Shown here: positions 14,276 to 24,965 of the stretch, one piece after another | How positions within the stretch are numbered: the stretch's first letter is position 1 | Layout: the number at the start of each line of letters is the position of its first letter | DNA from: Dictyobacter formicarum | Lineage (GTDB): Bacteria > Chloroflexota > Ktedonobacteria > Ktedonobacterales > Ktedonobacteraceae | DNA: 64,000 bases | Direction of reading: 5' to 3' | Assembly: GCF_016587435.1 (NCBI RefSeq) | Contig: NZ_BNJJ01000015.1 | Span: 62,001 to 126,000, forward strand | Notes under the pieces: model-generated | What the model saw: only the letters and a program-made list of their open reading frames with translations | Databases searched by the model: none | Told to the model about the DNA's origin: nothing | Made by a program: the position numbers and the translations under genes

Positions 14276-16219
14276 TTAGAAGGGAGTGATGCCATACCCA
14301 TACGGGAATAAGGCACCTGTGCAGCCATTATTCTGATTGCAGGGTTCCTGCGTCACCGCGTTTGGCCAGGTGTAGGTCAGTTTGCCCTGAAAACCATAAT
14401 CGCCAAACAGCACATCGGTGATCCCTTCTCCTTCCGTTGAACCGATCCACCCGGCAACGAATGCGGAGGATTGATTCAACTGGGTGTTAATGATCATCGG
14501 ACGCCCGGAGAATAAGAAAACGATACACTTCGTTACCCGGCTGCAAACGTCCGAGACTTCAGACGTGTCAGTGCTGCTGAGTGCCAGAGTACTGGTATCA
14601 CCATTGCCTTCGGCATACGGCGTTTCCCCAACAGCGACGATCCCGACATCCCCTCTATAATTTCCCTTCGTACGGGTACCGACGAAGTTGAGTTTCACTG
14701 AGGATGACAGTCCCGCTTGCTGAATAGCCTGCCAGAGCGTTGTTCCAACGGTGGTGGTTCCACTCCCTCCCTGCCAGGAGATTGACCAACCGCCCAACTG
14801 ATAGCCCAGATTATCCGCGTGATCGCCTCCCACAACCAGGGTATAGCTCCCGGTCTTCGATAGGGGCAGCACACCGTTGTTCTTCAACAATACCAGCGAC
14901 TCCCGCTCTGCCTGCCGCGCGACTGCGCGATGCGCTGCCGATCCCACATTGGGGGTATAGCTGCGATCCGTGTAAGGTTGCGTAAACAGGCCTGCCGCGA
15001 ACTTCGCGGTCAAGATGCGCGTGACCGCATCATCGATGCGGGACATCGGAATGTTCCCCGCCTTGATCTCGGTATCGAGGGTGCTGATGAAGGTTTTGTA
15101 TTTGTCCGGGACCATCACCATATCGATACCAGCGTTTATCGCGGTACGGACGTCATAGTTGTAGTCCGAAGAGATCTGGTCGATGGCCTGCCAGTCCGAG
15201 ACGACAAAGCCCTGGAACCCTAAATTGGGTGTGCCGTAGCTGTCTGTTCCCGTGCCTTTCAGTTTGGTCGTGATCAGATACTGATTAGCATGATCTTTGA
15301 GTCCATTCCAGCTACTGTACGAGATCATCACCGAACCGACTTTGTTCGAAACTGCTGACTGATAGGGCGGAAGATCAATGGCATCCAGCTGCTGCTCGGA
15401 AATTTGATCATCACCCTCGTTGAGGTAAGGCGATCCAGTGCCCCAGGTGGTGTGGCCATCGCCGATAAAGTGTTTGGCCGTCGCCAGGATGTTGGTTGGT
15501 CCCAATGCACCATTCGACCCCTGGAACCCCACGATGGCAGCCGAACCGTCAGTCGCATTATCAGATGGAACCTCGCTATAGCCCTCGTAGGTGCGTCCCC
15601 AGCGAATGTCCTGCGGTGTACACACACATGGAGCAAACGTCCACCGTACGCCTGTCCCCAAGACCTCGTCACGGGTCACCTGCTCTACCTGGGTGATCAG
15701 GGTAGGATCATGCATTGCTCCCAACCCGATATTATGTGGAAAGAGCGTTGCGCCATACACGTTGTTGTGCCCGTGGACCGCGTCGGCGCCGTAGATGAGC
15801 GGAATGCCCAAACGGGTCTGCAGCGCGTAGTTCTGGAAATTGTCCACCATATCCGCCCACTGTGTGGCGGTGCCACCCGCGCCATTCGGGCCACCGCCGC
15901 CGCCACTCAACACCGACCCGATAAAATAGGTCGTAATATCCGTTATCGAGTTGCCAGCCATGGTGAAAGCGTTTTTCTCTACCTGGGTCATCTGCCCCTC
16001 TTTTTCAGGCAGGGTCATCTTCGAGACACAGTCACTGGGCGAAATGCATCCGGAAGCAAAAGGGGTAAGACGTGAGAGTGTTCGAGCATTTGCAGCGTAG
16101 GCTGGCAATATCAATTGCCATATCAGCAGTATCACAATCACAGAGAGCGTTGCCGTGGCAAAGTGTCTCGGGCGGTAACTCCCGAGCAACTTCAGCGCGA
16201 AAGGTGTACGCGTAAGCAT
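14276..16219 (-). CDS. Secreted glycoside hydrolase family 3 (beta-glucosidase / glucan glucohydrolase type)
   Basis: 647-residue exported GH3 enzyme. Signal peptide residues 1-42 (hydrophobic TLSVIVILLIWQLI, cleavage after AYA). N-terminal TIM barrel with LIYGADAVHGHNNV (141-154), KHFIGDG (249-255) and the nucleophile D342 in FVVSDWQ; then the C-terminal domain with RESLVLLKNNGVLPL, and FPYGYG near the end. The pattern is that of barley-type exo-beta-glucan glucohydrolases, so it should release glucose from beta-glucans or cello-oligomers. Start ATG 16219 with AAAGGATAGG upstream. Last gene of a cluster with the GH18-like and S53 genes. Confidence 0.92.
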   Translation of the reverse strand: MLTRTPFALKLLGSYRPRHFATATLSVIVILLIWQLILPAYAANARTLSRLTPFASGCISPSDCVSKMTLPEKEGQMTQVEKNAFTMAGNSITDITTYFIGSVLSGGGGGPNGAGGTATQWADMVDNFQNYALQTRLGIPLIYGADAVHGHNNVYGATLFPHNIGLGAMHDPTLITQVEQVTRDEVLGTGVRWTFAPCVCTPQDIRWGRTYEGYSEVPSDNATDGSAAIVGFQGSNGALGPTNILATAKHFIGDGHTTWGTGSPYLNEGDDQISEQQLDAIDLPPYQSAVSNKVGSVMISYSSWNGLKDHANQYLITTKLKGTGTDSYGTPNLGFQGFVVSDWQAIDQISSDYNYDVRTAINAGIDMVMVPDKYKTFISTLDTEIKAGNIPMSRIDDAVTRILTAKFAAGLFTQPYTDRSYTPNVGSAAHRAVARQAERESLVLLKNNGVLPLSKTGSYTLVVGGDHADNLGYQLGGWSISWQGGSGTTTVGTTLWQAIQQAGLSSSVKLNFVGTRTKGNYRGDVGIVAVGETPYAEGNGDTSTLALSSTDTSEVSDVCSRVTKCIVFLFSGRPMIINTQLNQSSAFVAGWIGSTEGEGITDVLFGDYGFQGKLTYTWPNAVTQEPCNQNNGCTGALFPYGYGITPF

Positions 16220-16402
16220 AAACCTATCCTTTCCCTTGATCACCTGATCAAAGCGGACGACGATGTACCGTTGAGAAATTGCGATGTGACGCTTACGATT
16301 TTTCTTCCATAGTTCTCCAAGAATAGATCTCTGGGAAGAGGATGACGGAGAACAACGTAGAGTTGTTCTCCTCCATAGCCACGTTTTCCCAGACGGGTTC
16401 AC

Positions 16403-17521
16403 TCACCCCTGCCGAAGCGAAGGCATGGGAATCGGAATGGCATAGGTCTGACCACCCACGCCTACTCCCCCTTCGCATGTATTCGGAGGGGTTGTACAGC
16501 TGCCACGCGATGAAGGGCACTCGGCAGCCCAGAACATATAGCCCAACATTCCATTCGTGGTCCCCACCCCATTGGGCGCCACGGACTGCACATAGCTCCC
16601 GGTGGTGTCGATGAGCGACCCACTGAAGTGGTAGCATTCCGGCTGAACGGACCCGCTGGCACTGGTAATGTAGAGGCTTCCCGTGAACTTGGCCGGGGCG
16701 AGAGGGGGGATCGGGGGACTATACTGTGGCTTGCCATCGATATGTTCTTGCCAATTGCTCTCGGCACTGCTCGCACTGTTTGGTTGTCTGCTCGGCACCA
16801 TGGCGTTGGCATAATCGAGGACGGGAGTAGAGGTCGTCAGCCAGGACGTGGTTGCCTTGGTCGTTAATCCTATGAGCCATCGATCTCCAGCAGCCAGGTC
16901 AATGGTCAGGCGCGCGGCGGGGTTATTGCCTGTTGCATCGTAGGGTTCCACAGAGCGGTAGGCATCAATGAACGCTTGCAGTCCTGTCAGGTTCGGAGAG
17001 CTTGACTCTTCGTAGTCGATCTCAATGCCCACCCCCAATTGCTGTGCGACTGCTGCTGCATTGAGCCCCAGTTGGGTGGGATTGGTGGCAAGTGCCTGAT
17101 TCCAGGCACTGACGTAGGTAATTCCGCCGATGGAGAGCATGACGCGGATATTGTGGCTCTTGAAATAGTTCACGATATCTGATGTCATCCCAATGGGAAT
17201 CCCCTGAATGGTCTGGGCATCCGTTGTCTTGTTGAGGAGTTTGAGTGGTTGGACAAAACTCAAAACGACCAGATTCACAGAGGGGGTACCATCACCTCGA
17301 TCAATGAGCCAATGGTTCTTACTGTCAAATTCGGTCACACTGCGTACTGTACCCCAGAGACAGGCATCGTTGCTACAATGCCAGGCGCCATAGACCGAGA
17401 TGGGGGGTGATGTAGTGGTTGCCAGATGAGATGCAGCTTTGCTCAGGGGGACGTGAACAAAGAGAAGCAACAGTGCTGTAAAGATGCCGAGTAGACGGAG
17501 AGCACCCTTCTTGTTTGTCAT
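16403..17521 (-). CDS. Secreted GH18-like protein with an altered catalytic motif
   Basis: 372 residues, signal peptide to about A30 (LLGIFTALLLLFVHV). Has the GH18 strand-3 motif MLSIGG (128-133) and a strand-4 motif GIEIDYEE at 165-172. Compared with DxxDxDxE, the first two Asp are V164 and E167, while D169 and the acid E171 remain. The C-terminal part has Cys-rich loops (AAECPSSRGSC). Probably binds or slowly cleaves chitin/peptidoglycan-like glycans; full chitinase activity is doubtful. GAGGAAG upstream of ATG 17521. Same strand as its neighbours. Confidence 0.75.
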   Translation of the reverse strand: MTNKKGALRLLGIFTALLLLFVHVPLSKAASHLATTTSPPISVYGAWHCSNDACLWGTVRSVTEFDSKNHWLIDRGDGTPSVNLVVLSFVQPLKLLNKTTDAQTIQGIPIGMTSDIVNYFKSHNIRVMLSIGGITYVSAWNQALATNPTQLGLNAAAVAQQLGVGIEIDYEESSSPNLTGLQAFIDAYRSVEPYDATGNNPAARLTIDLAAGDRWLIGLTTKATTSWLTTSTPVLDYANAMVPSRQPNSASSAESNWQEHIDGKPQYSPPIPPLAPAKFTGSLYITSASGSVQPECYHFSGSLIDTTGSYVQSVAPNGVGTTNGMLGYMFWAAECPSSRGSCTTPPNTCEGGVGVGGQTYAIPIPMPSLRQG

Positions 17522-17635
17522 AGCTTCCTCCTCATGAGGTTCGCGCGTTCTAAACTGCATAGTTGTGGCCTCAAGTTGAAAAGAGGCCTTGCTGCCTCGC
17601 GTGCAAGGTCTCTTTTTCGAGCAGGATGCCTTTCG

Positions 17636-18811
17636 TTAGAAAGCACCTGTCCCGTTTGGTGTTCCCAGACCAGTCGGGCCATCATAGCCCGTTGTGGCGG
17701 TACAGAGGTAGGAACCGCCGCAACTGCCGTTACTGCCACTGGTCACATCATACAAGCTACCGGTGTGGCTGTAGAGGGAGGAGGCTGCGTTGACGCTACT
17801 CGCGTTACCAGCTAGACCATACACACTGGCGATGATGGGAGAGGCAACGCTCGTCCCACCAAAGACCATCCAGCCAGACCCCTGAGCATAGGTATCGTAG
17901 ACCGAGACGCCTGTATTTGGATCGGCAATCGCCGATACATCGGCAACCGTTCGTCTGGCACACCCACTATCACTCTGCCAGCTTGGTTTGGTGATATAGG
18001 CGCTGCACCCGCTTCCGGCACCACTCCAGGCGGTTTCCGTCCACCCACGTGTCGTGCTACTCCGTTTCAGGGAGGTACCACCAACTGCCACTACGGTATT
18101 GTAGGCGGCAGGGACCTCGACGCCGTAGCCATTGTCACCAGAACTGGCAGTGATGATATGGCCGGGATGATTGTAGTACGAGGCATACGACGATTCACCG
18201 CTGGACTCGCTGCCGCCGTAACTGTTACTGACGGCATTGGCGCCCAGGCTGACGGCGGTATTGACCGCTGTCCCCAGGTTGGTGAACGAATTGGAAGACG
18301 CCTCCACCAGCAAGATGTGGCAGTTGGGGCAGATCGCGCTCACCATGTCCAGGTCGAGTGAGATTTCCTCCGCCCACCCGCTGTTGCCGCGTGGATACTT
18401 GGTGCCACCATTCTGGTCCACCTTGCGGAAGCAGCCGTTGGCCGTCGTGCAGGCAGGCAGGCCAAATTGAGAGCGGTAGACAGCCAGATCTGATTCAGCG
18501 TTGGGATCATCGTAGGCATCGACAATGGCAATCGTTTGCCCGCTGCCCGCTGTTGCGGACGGCAGGTTGTACGCAGCCTGTAAGTCAGCTGGATTGAGTC
18601 CCGAAGGATTGCTGGCTTTGGGGGTCAGGCCTTGGTTGGTACTATCAACCTGAATGGCACTACACTGGGCAAAGCCAGCAGCAGCGGTCGTGCAGATGTG
18701 ATGGGATCGAAACCCATTCGAGGTTTGCTTGGCAAACGCAGGCGCGGAGAAGGCCAGAATGGCGAGGGATGCGACGGTTGTTAAACAGAGAAGACGAAAA
18801 TACTGTTTCAT
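17636..18811 (-). CDS. Secreted S53 (sedolisin) serine-carboxyl peptidase
   Basis: 392 residues with a signal peptide cleaved after AFA27. Sedolisin features: E149 and D153 in WAEEISLDLDM, oxyanion-hole D226 in SSGDNG, and the nucleophile S321 in GGTSVASP. S53 enzymes are acid proteases with a subtilisin fold. Only a short propeptide is visible compared with classical sedolisins. ATG 18811 is preferred to ATG 18817 because GGGAT would be only 2 bases from the latter. Likely works with the glycosidases in extracellular nutrient release. Confidence 0.88.
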   Translation of the reverse strand: MKQYFRLLCLTTVASLAILAFSAPAFAKQTSNGFRSHHICTTAAAGFAQCSAIQVDSTNQGLTPKASNPSGLNPADLQAAYNLPSATAGSGQTIAIVDAYDDPNAESDLAVYRSQFGLPACTTANGCFRKVDQNGGTKYPRGNSGWAEEISLDLDMVSAICPNCHILLVEASSNSFTNLGTAVNTAVSLGANAVSNSYGGSESSGESSYASYYNHPGHIITASSGDNGYGVEVPAAYNTVVAVGGTSLKRSSTTRGWTETAWSGAGSGCSAYITKPSWQSDSGCARRTVADVSAIADPNTGVSVYDTYAQGSGWMVFGGTSVASPIIASVYGLAGNASSVNAASSLYSHTGSLYDVTSGSNGSCGGSYLCTATTGYDGPTGLGTPNGTGAF

Positions 18812-18817
18812 CTGCAT

Positions 18818-19751
18818 TATCCCTTTTTTCCTGAAAGAGACTAGGAGAGCTCGTGCATCTATTGCGCAAGCCCAGGCGCTCCATTGCACAGCTTGCCTAC
18901 ACAAGGACACACCAGACCTCAAAACAGGCAAGAGGAAAAGAAGGCCGATATTGTGAAGTGCGAGGCGGCTTCCTGCCCAAGGAGATGCACAATTCCTCTT
19001 TGCACATGTATCGAGCATACATCATGAATACGTAGTCAGAGTTGCTACCTACTCTGTGGCACTAGATGCTCTTAATAAGAGTATACGCATAAAGAGATAA
19101 ATGTCAATCCTTCGTTGAGCGATTATCACTCTATGTGCCTTTTGATGTTCGAAGAAAGTAGATCCTTTGCAGAAAATAGATGAGAGAACAAGTGTCCCGC
19201 TCGTTGCCCTTCTTCCTCGTTCTTCAACTCCACCAAAGCGGATCTTCCGCAACTTTCGTGCTCAGCAATATGATGAAAACGAGACTGGCTGGCTTAGCCC
19301 ACGGGATGCGCAACGAGATTGTGGAAGAGCTAGCAGAGAAGAGAGGAGACAGAAGCTGCTCAGCAAGAGATCATCCACCAAAAAGCAGCGGGCTTCCTGA
19401 GGAAAAGAGCACACCAAGAGCAATAGAGGAAAGAAGCCAGGGATCAACAGGTTCCTGTGGGCAGCAGGAGATCCGCGCAACAGCCGTTGTCCCGAACAGC
19501 AAGAAAACAGATGAGGCCACCAAACGGTGTTACGTTGTGGGCAAACCCAACCACATTGCAAAGGCGACGGGAACCCCGAAGAGAGTCAGCTTCACATGCC
19601 CTGCCGTCAACGCTCGCCTTTCTGCTCTCTCTCAGCAGGAAGGCATCCAGTTCCACGCGGTTTCTCTCTCCAGATCAGGAATTAACTCTTCAAAACGCTC
19701 GTTGCGCACTTCGTGGGAAATACAGCTTCCCGTGATGAAGAGGGACTCCAG
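18818..19751. other. Region without a recognised gene
   Basis: Upstream of the S53 gene. A 212-codon plus-strand frame (19180-19818) spans much of it, but its composition (Ser/Arg-rich, no motif) and its overlap with coding remnants on the other strand argue against reality. Promoter of the S53 gene expected near 18850-19050. Confidence 0.45.
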
Positions 19752-22700
19752 TCATTCTCTGATCAGGCAAACTGCCGGCACCGGTGTCAATGGCGAGGTA
19801 CGCAGGATACGTTGCTGACCGAGATTCGTGCCAAGTGGGTCCCTGGGTGCCGTTGAGCCTCCAGGCAGTAACTCTACGGCCAGAACGCTCAACGGCGAGT
19901 CAAGTGGGAGCGCCAGTTCGCTCAGAATCCTCTCAATCTCCTTTTCCCCTGGAGGACGGCGAGGGAATAAGCTCCACCATAGCATCCAGGCCCGACGTGT
20001 CCGCTGATTGACCTGGGGTAATCACCCGTATCGGCTCCGGATCGATGGGCAATACTGGCTCGACCGGTTTTGGCAAGGGAGCATCGTTCTGTTCCAGGCT
20101 TGCGACCAGCCTGCCGACTAACAGGGGGTCACGCGAGCAAAATAACGGTCATTGGGATCCTGCACCGGCTCCTCGAACTCTAGCCAGAGCATGCGCTGAC
20201 GCGGCTCCGTCGCTGCATAATCCGGAGTGTGTTGATAGGGAGTGAGTGCAATGCCAGCGGACACGATCTTCGGCGTCTGTTGTGGCTGAACAGCGACAGG
20301 CAGAGTGGCGCTCAACATCTTGGTATTACCAATGGTAGAGGACTGACTCTTGAAGCTCGGCATTACCATCCAGGTTGGCGAAAGTAACACCGGTGGCTCA
20401 CCAACGGGCGGATTTGGATTAACCGCGTCGAAAAAGACCAGATGCGTCACATCTCGCTTCTTGGGATCGACTATCGGACCATATGCTACTGCCAATGCAC
20501 TGACCGTCTGCCGTACCTCCAATGTTCCCACCATCTCCCCGTCGCGCTTCACCTCGAAGCCCGCGTCGGTCAGGCAATCCCACGTCCAATCGCGATTGAG
20601 GTCTAACAGGATGGCAATCACCCAGTGGTGTAATAATTCGCTCTGAGCGGCGAAGGTAATCGCCGAATGGTCGCTGGAAAGCGTATGCCGTAGCGATTTG
20701 GAAGCTCCAAATACTATTCGTTGTCCTGGTCTGGCTGAGAAGGTGAGTCCGCTCACCGCGAGGTCGAGTTGCTGGGCCAGCAACTGGGCAATGTCACTGC
20801 CTGGTTGGAGGAAGATCGCGTTCAACTGCTGTGCGTCTATGTTGGGGACATACAGATCCTGCTCCATCACCGCTTCCTTGCGCGTGATCAGATCGGTGGT
20901 CAAATCAGCGCGTACCGCATCATTACCCCAGTAGTTAGCGAGATTATGCCCAATGGGTGTTAAACGGATACGCACGTCTCGCGCACGTGGGATAGGCAAC
21001 GGGTCCCCATCTCCAATAACGAGCGTTTCGAGTTCTTGAATATTTTTGATGTCACGGAAATCCAGCGCAAGCTCAAGCGCCTTGCTGGGATCGAGCGGAT
21101 CAGCAGGTAAGGGTGGAAAAGCGCGCTCAAGCTGGTAGGCAACACGGAATGAGCCATCGAGATTGCCTGGCATCTCACCTTGGGTGCCGGTATCATAAAC
21201 TGGTGCGCGTATCTCAATGGCGATGCGCAATTTCTCGACTCCCGGATCATTGACGCCAAGAATCTCCTTATTGGCCTGGGCGCTTGAAACGCGGGTAATC
21301 AACTTCTGTACGACAGCAGGGTCGGTAATTCCGGCAAAGGTGAACTCAGGATACCCCAGGAGCGGCCGCCAAACGGAAATGGTATCAATTGGCTGGAACG
21401 CAGGATATGGATTGGAGCCGTCCGACACCGGAGGCGTCGTCTTAATGCGGACAGACTTAGGAGGAACGAAGCGCTGAAATAGACACTGTGTCGTATTAGC
21501 GGGAGCCTGGTTTAGCGGAACATCGTGTTCGTCTGGCCCTCCACCGGTCAAATCAGCCAGCCGGTGGCTAGCGGCGACGGCAGATTGTCGACGCTGATCG
21601 GCTGAAGGCGATGGAGATAGGGGGGAATTACCAGGGTATAGCCTGGGAAAGAAGCATTTTCACGCCAGGGCCAGGGAGGAGTCATAGTAAGCTGTAAACC
21701 ACCAACGCACGCGTTACTAAAGATAGGCTGATTAAGCTGAAACTTCCCCCGCTGCTTTTTCAGATTCACAACCTGAACATGTGCCCGCAGGCCAAACGGC
21801 AGACTGAAATCGGCCAGAATAGAGGCTCCTTCAGTATTAACATTGCTGATATATTGCTTGAGCAACGGTAGCGGCTTAATTGGGGATAGGTGTACTGTCG
21901 GTACCTGGAGTAGAGTAGCGCCCCCATCACCAGGTGGCAAGGGAACGGGCAAATTTCCGGCAGAGTGCGTCAAGGGGACTGAAGCCATCGGTTCCCATGA
22001 AACAACAGGCATGGTAAAAATGGCAAGGGACCTTTGTCTCGCAGCCAGCACGAGGTTATCGATAGTCACACCTGTGCTGTCTATACTCTCCTGTGCCAGT
22101 AACACCACGCCTAGCTGATCGGCATTACTTGAAACATCAAGCAGCGCGAGAGCGGCAGGTTCCATAGCCTCATTCACAGCATTGCTTGTCGCTGTCTCTA
22201 ATAGAATCTCAGATATGCTCTTACTCTGCGCGCTTGTTTCAGACGCCACCGTAAGCATGAGATGAGGTTGAACAGTTGTGTGCCAATTGATCGTCGCCCC
22301 GAGCAAACCAATCGGTGTATCGTTCGCACTTATGCCACGAGCAGAGAAATTTGCAGCGTATCTTGTTATTTTGGTCATATACAAGTGGGAGCAATTTCTC
22401 GCTGTGGAAGAAGTCGACCCAGACCTGAATCCCTGCTGGCCCAGAGAACGGGCCAAGTGAGCGAGTGATTTTCATCCCTCGCGCCCACGAGGGGAGTGAG
22501 GGGTCAAAATCTGTTTGCAGCGGTGTCGTGCGGAGAGTGGCCAGCATACAGGAGTCGGTAGGAGGTCCATCGACGCTCTCATGCAAGGCGATCGCAGAGA
22601 GATTATCAATACAAGTGAGCAATTCGTCAGAAAGGTGCTGCAGTGTCGAGCGATGGAGCGCTTCCACCATCGCCAGGGATTGGCTAGCCGCCGTACGCAC

Positions 22701-22841
22701 AGTTTCGAGCGATTGTCCGGACAGGAGCACACGTGCCAATTCGATGCGTGCAAGCTGTAAATCATCGCTGGTTGCTTCCTGTCCAGGTTCAAGTGAGCCC
22801 GTCAGTTCGATGAGCGCGTTTGCTAGTTCCCTGTGATCCAC
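19752..22841 (-). pseudogene. Long gene of unknown function in at least four frames
   Basis: Coding-like minus-strand sequence runs for 3.1 kb but changes frame repeatedly. Segments: 22841 to about 22370 (MDHRELANALIELTGSLEP), then about 22380-21548 (GATINWHTTVQPHLMLTV), then 21551-20118 (477 codons; RVAYQLERAFPPLP, LDLNRDWTWDCL), then a segment starting DPLLVGRLVASLEQND near 20136, then ERILSELALPLDSPL to 19752. Joined it would be about 1,000 residues. The 21551 step could instead be a TTGA stop/start overlap. No family recognised; beta-rich with no signal peptide. It follows a hemopexin-repeat gene by 62 bp, so probably one operon. Confidence 0.55.
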
Positions 22842-22903
22842 AGTCGGACTCCTTACATGTAAATGATCCCCGTCTGTCCGCAGCGATTCTCAATAGAAAC
22901 ATG

Positions 22904-23548
22904 CTATAACCCCTGCCAGTTTCCCTGAATAGGTTGCGGGTAGTTAGGGTCAGTTGCATCGTTTGCAATGTCATAACTCATGTACAAGCCATTGAGAAAG
23001 AAATAGGCCTTTTGCCGTCCTCCCACTAGCTTGGGCCAGACAATAGCAGCCCTAAATTCCTGGCCTGTTGCCATCAGCCCTGGCCAGTTTCCCTGGATAA
23101 ATTGCGGGTAGTTAAAATCAACTTTTTTTTGGACGAGATTTGTTATGCCATAATATCTATCATATTGGAACAAGTATACTTTTCCGGTTGGCCACTGTAC
23201 GGCAACATCAACACGATGATCCAGTTGGGGGCCTGCTAATACTCCTGGCCAGTTCAGGGATGTAGGCAGGGGCGATCCCGGATCAACCTGGTTGTTTGCA
23301 AGATCGTAACTATAAAACTGGTCTTGGCTGAAGAAGTAGGCCTTTTGCCGCCCTCCTACAAGCTCAGGCCAGACGATGGCTCCCTGTATATCAACACCCG
23401 CTAGCCCTGGCCAATTACCTGCGATCGGGCGTGGGTAGATAGTAAGATCAACACTCTCGTTTTGAATGTCGTAGCCGTAGTACTGATTCCCACTAAAGAA
23501 GTAGATTTTCCCATTAGGCCACATAATAGCAGAATCGATGCTAGTCAT
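22904..23548 (-). CDS. Hemopexin-repeat protein
   Basis: 214 residues made of four hemopexin-like blades. Each has a W-P strand, KAYFF or KIYFF, then a Y-x-x-Y-D motif, for example GKIYFFSGNQYYGYDI, QKAYFFSQDQFYSYDLAN and GKVYLFQYDRYYG, ending in NWPGL or NWQGL. No signal peptide. Bacterial hemopexin-like propellers often accompany secreted toxin-like or hydrolase proteins. GGAGGAG 9 bases before ATG 23548. First gene of the putative operon with the long broken frame. Confidence 0.88.
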   Translation of the reverse strand: MTSIDSAIMWPNGKIYFFSGNQYYGYDIQNESVDLTIYPRPIAGNWPGLAGVDIQGAIVWPELVGGRQKAYFFSQDQFYSYDLANNQVDPGSPLPTSLNWPGVLAGPQLDHRVDVAVQWPTGKVYLFQYDRYYGITNLVQKKVDFNYPQFIQGNWPGLMATGQEFRAAIVWPKLVGGRQKAYFFLNGLYMSYDIANDATDPNYPQPIQGNWQGL

Positions 23549-24309
23549 AGCAGATACTCCTCCCTTTATGCTCGGCTTTGCCAACAATTTGTTAGCGATA
23601 CATTTATCTTTACGCCTCCATACAATCTCAAGGACACTCTTTCTGAAACAAGCTTGCTATTGACCCTGGCCCGATTCCGTGGAGTGCGCATTGTTTCATG
23701 GGAAATGTTTGAGGTAGGGATCAATGATAGGTGCTCTTTACTATGCTTTATATAAAAAGAACGACTAATAATCTATCACTATTTCTTATGAAAGTGTATA
23801 GCATAAATAAAGATATAAATCAATAGTGCAATAAATTCCTATAAATAGACAGAGAACAATCTGTCGCTGGTTGTCAACTACGGCCCTTGAGTATCCAGGG
23901 CTATTTAAAAGAAGCTATAGAAATTGTCAAGATCCCTCTAGGAAAAAAGAAAAATGAGGGGAGGCGAAAGTCTGATATGGAAAACTGGCGAACACTTCAG
24001 GCGGTTTGCGCGATCATTTGGGACAATGAGAAGGAAGAGTAGTATAATGCCAGCATAGTCAGGAACAGCACAAGGAACGGGGAGCGAGCATCCCGAAACA
24101 ATGACCCATATTCAAATAAAATGCCATCCTGATGTATAGGTTGCGGTGGTGGTGGTAAGATGATAGAGCTTCTCTCGTATCAGGCATTGGGACAATAACA
24201 CTTTTAGAGATGTAAATTATAATCATTGCCCACTGTGTTCAGAAGCAATCACCATGAAATCTGGTTTTTATAATGATTGCTTCCGACAAAGTTATTATTT
24301 TGACATATA
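23549..24309. other. AT-rich intergenic region
   Basis: Over 700 bases between divergent genes (hemopexin gene leftward, HNH gene rightward). Clearly more AT-rich than its surroundings and without coding-like frames. It should hold both promoters. Confidence 0.5.
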
Positions 24310-24323
24310 TTTAAGGAGGAGAC

Positions 24324-24797
24324 ATGAATATCTCTTGGCTGCTTCATCTTCCGTTACCGGTGTTACTCCTGGCGGTGGTTGCGGTACTCATCTTGGGCTA
24401 CGCTCTCTTGCGACCCACAAGGCGCAGGAGGCGGGACCATGGACTACACATAGCCAGAAAGCATGGGCGTGAACGAAGTTCAGAGTGGGCCAGAATAGCG
24501 AAAGAGCACCGACTCCGCGAGCCTGCATGTATGGCCTGTGGCTATAGAGGCAAAGATCTGCAAGTCCATCATATCAAACCTTTCCATCTTCATCCTCATC
24601 TGGAACTTGACCCAGATAACCTGATTACGCTATGTGAAGCCAAGGGCAGAGATCACCACTTGCTGCTTGGTCACCTGGACGCGTGGGACTCTTATAACGA
24701 ACACATCCGGGAAGATGTCAAGCATTTTTACCGTAAAACCGCCGTACAGATTCGGGCTGACTTACACTGGCAGAAGAAGATGTCGCAGAGACCGTGA
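24324..24797 (+). CDS. Membrane-anchored HNH endonuclease-like protein
   Basis: 157 residues. One transmembrane helix at about 5-29 (LLHLPLPVLLLAVVAVLILGY) is followed by the positive stretch RPTRRRRRD, which predicts a cytoplasmic C-terminus. The HNH core reads C69-M-A-C72, DLQVHHIKP (H82, H83), LDPDNLITLC (N99, C104) and then HHLLLGH, with the zinc-ribbon Cys pairs intact. AAGGAGGAGAC gives a near-perfect ribosome-binding site. An HNH nuclease tethered to the membrane is unusual; it could act on incoming DNA at the envelope (inference). No partner gene next to it. Confidence 0.8.
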   Translation: MNISWLLHLPLPVLLLAVVAVLILGYALLRPTRRRRRDHGLHIARKHGRERSSEWARIAKEHRLREPACMACGYRGKDLQVHHIKPFHLHPHLELDPDNLITLCEAKGRDHHLLLGHLDAWDSYNEHIREDVKHFYRKTAVQIRADLHWQKKMSQRP

Positions 24798-24965
24798 ACA
24801 TCACACCAGAGGAAGGCAGCAGAAAGCCGCCTTCCTCTGATTCGGGCAGTCTCTCCTGGTTGGATTTGTCACCATAAAGTTACCATTCTCACCCTGGCTT
24901 CATCAGGAGGCTGCCTCATTCTCCAGGGTAGCCTCGGCCTCGCTCTGGCGCCGGACCAGAGGAGA

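Noticed and set aside
19180..19818. 212-codon plus-strand frame
   Set aside because: No recognisable domain, Ser/Arg-rich, and overlaps the end of protein-like sequence on the minus strand.
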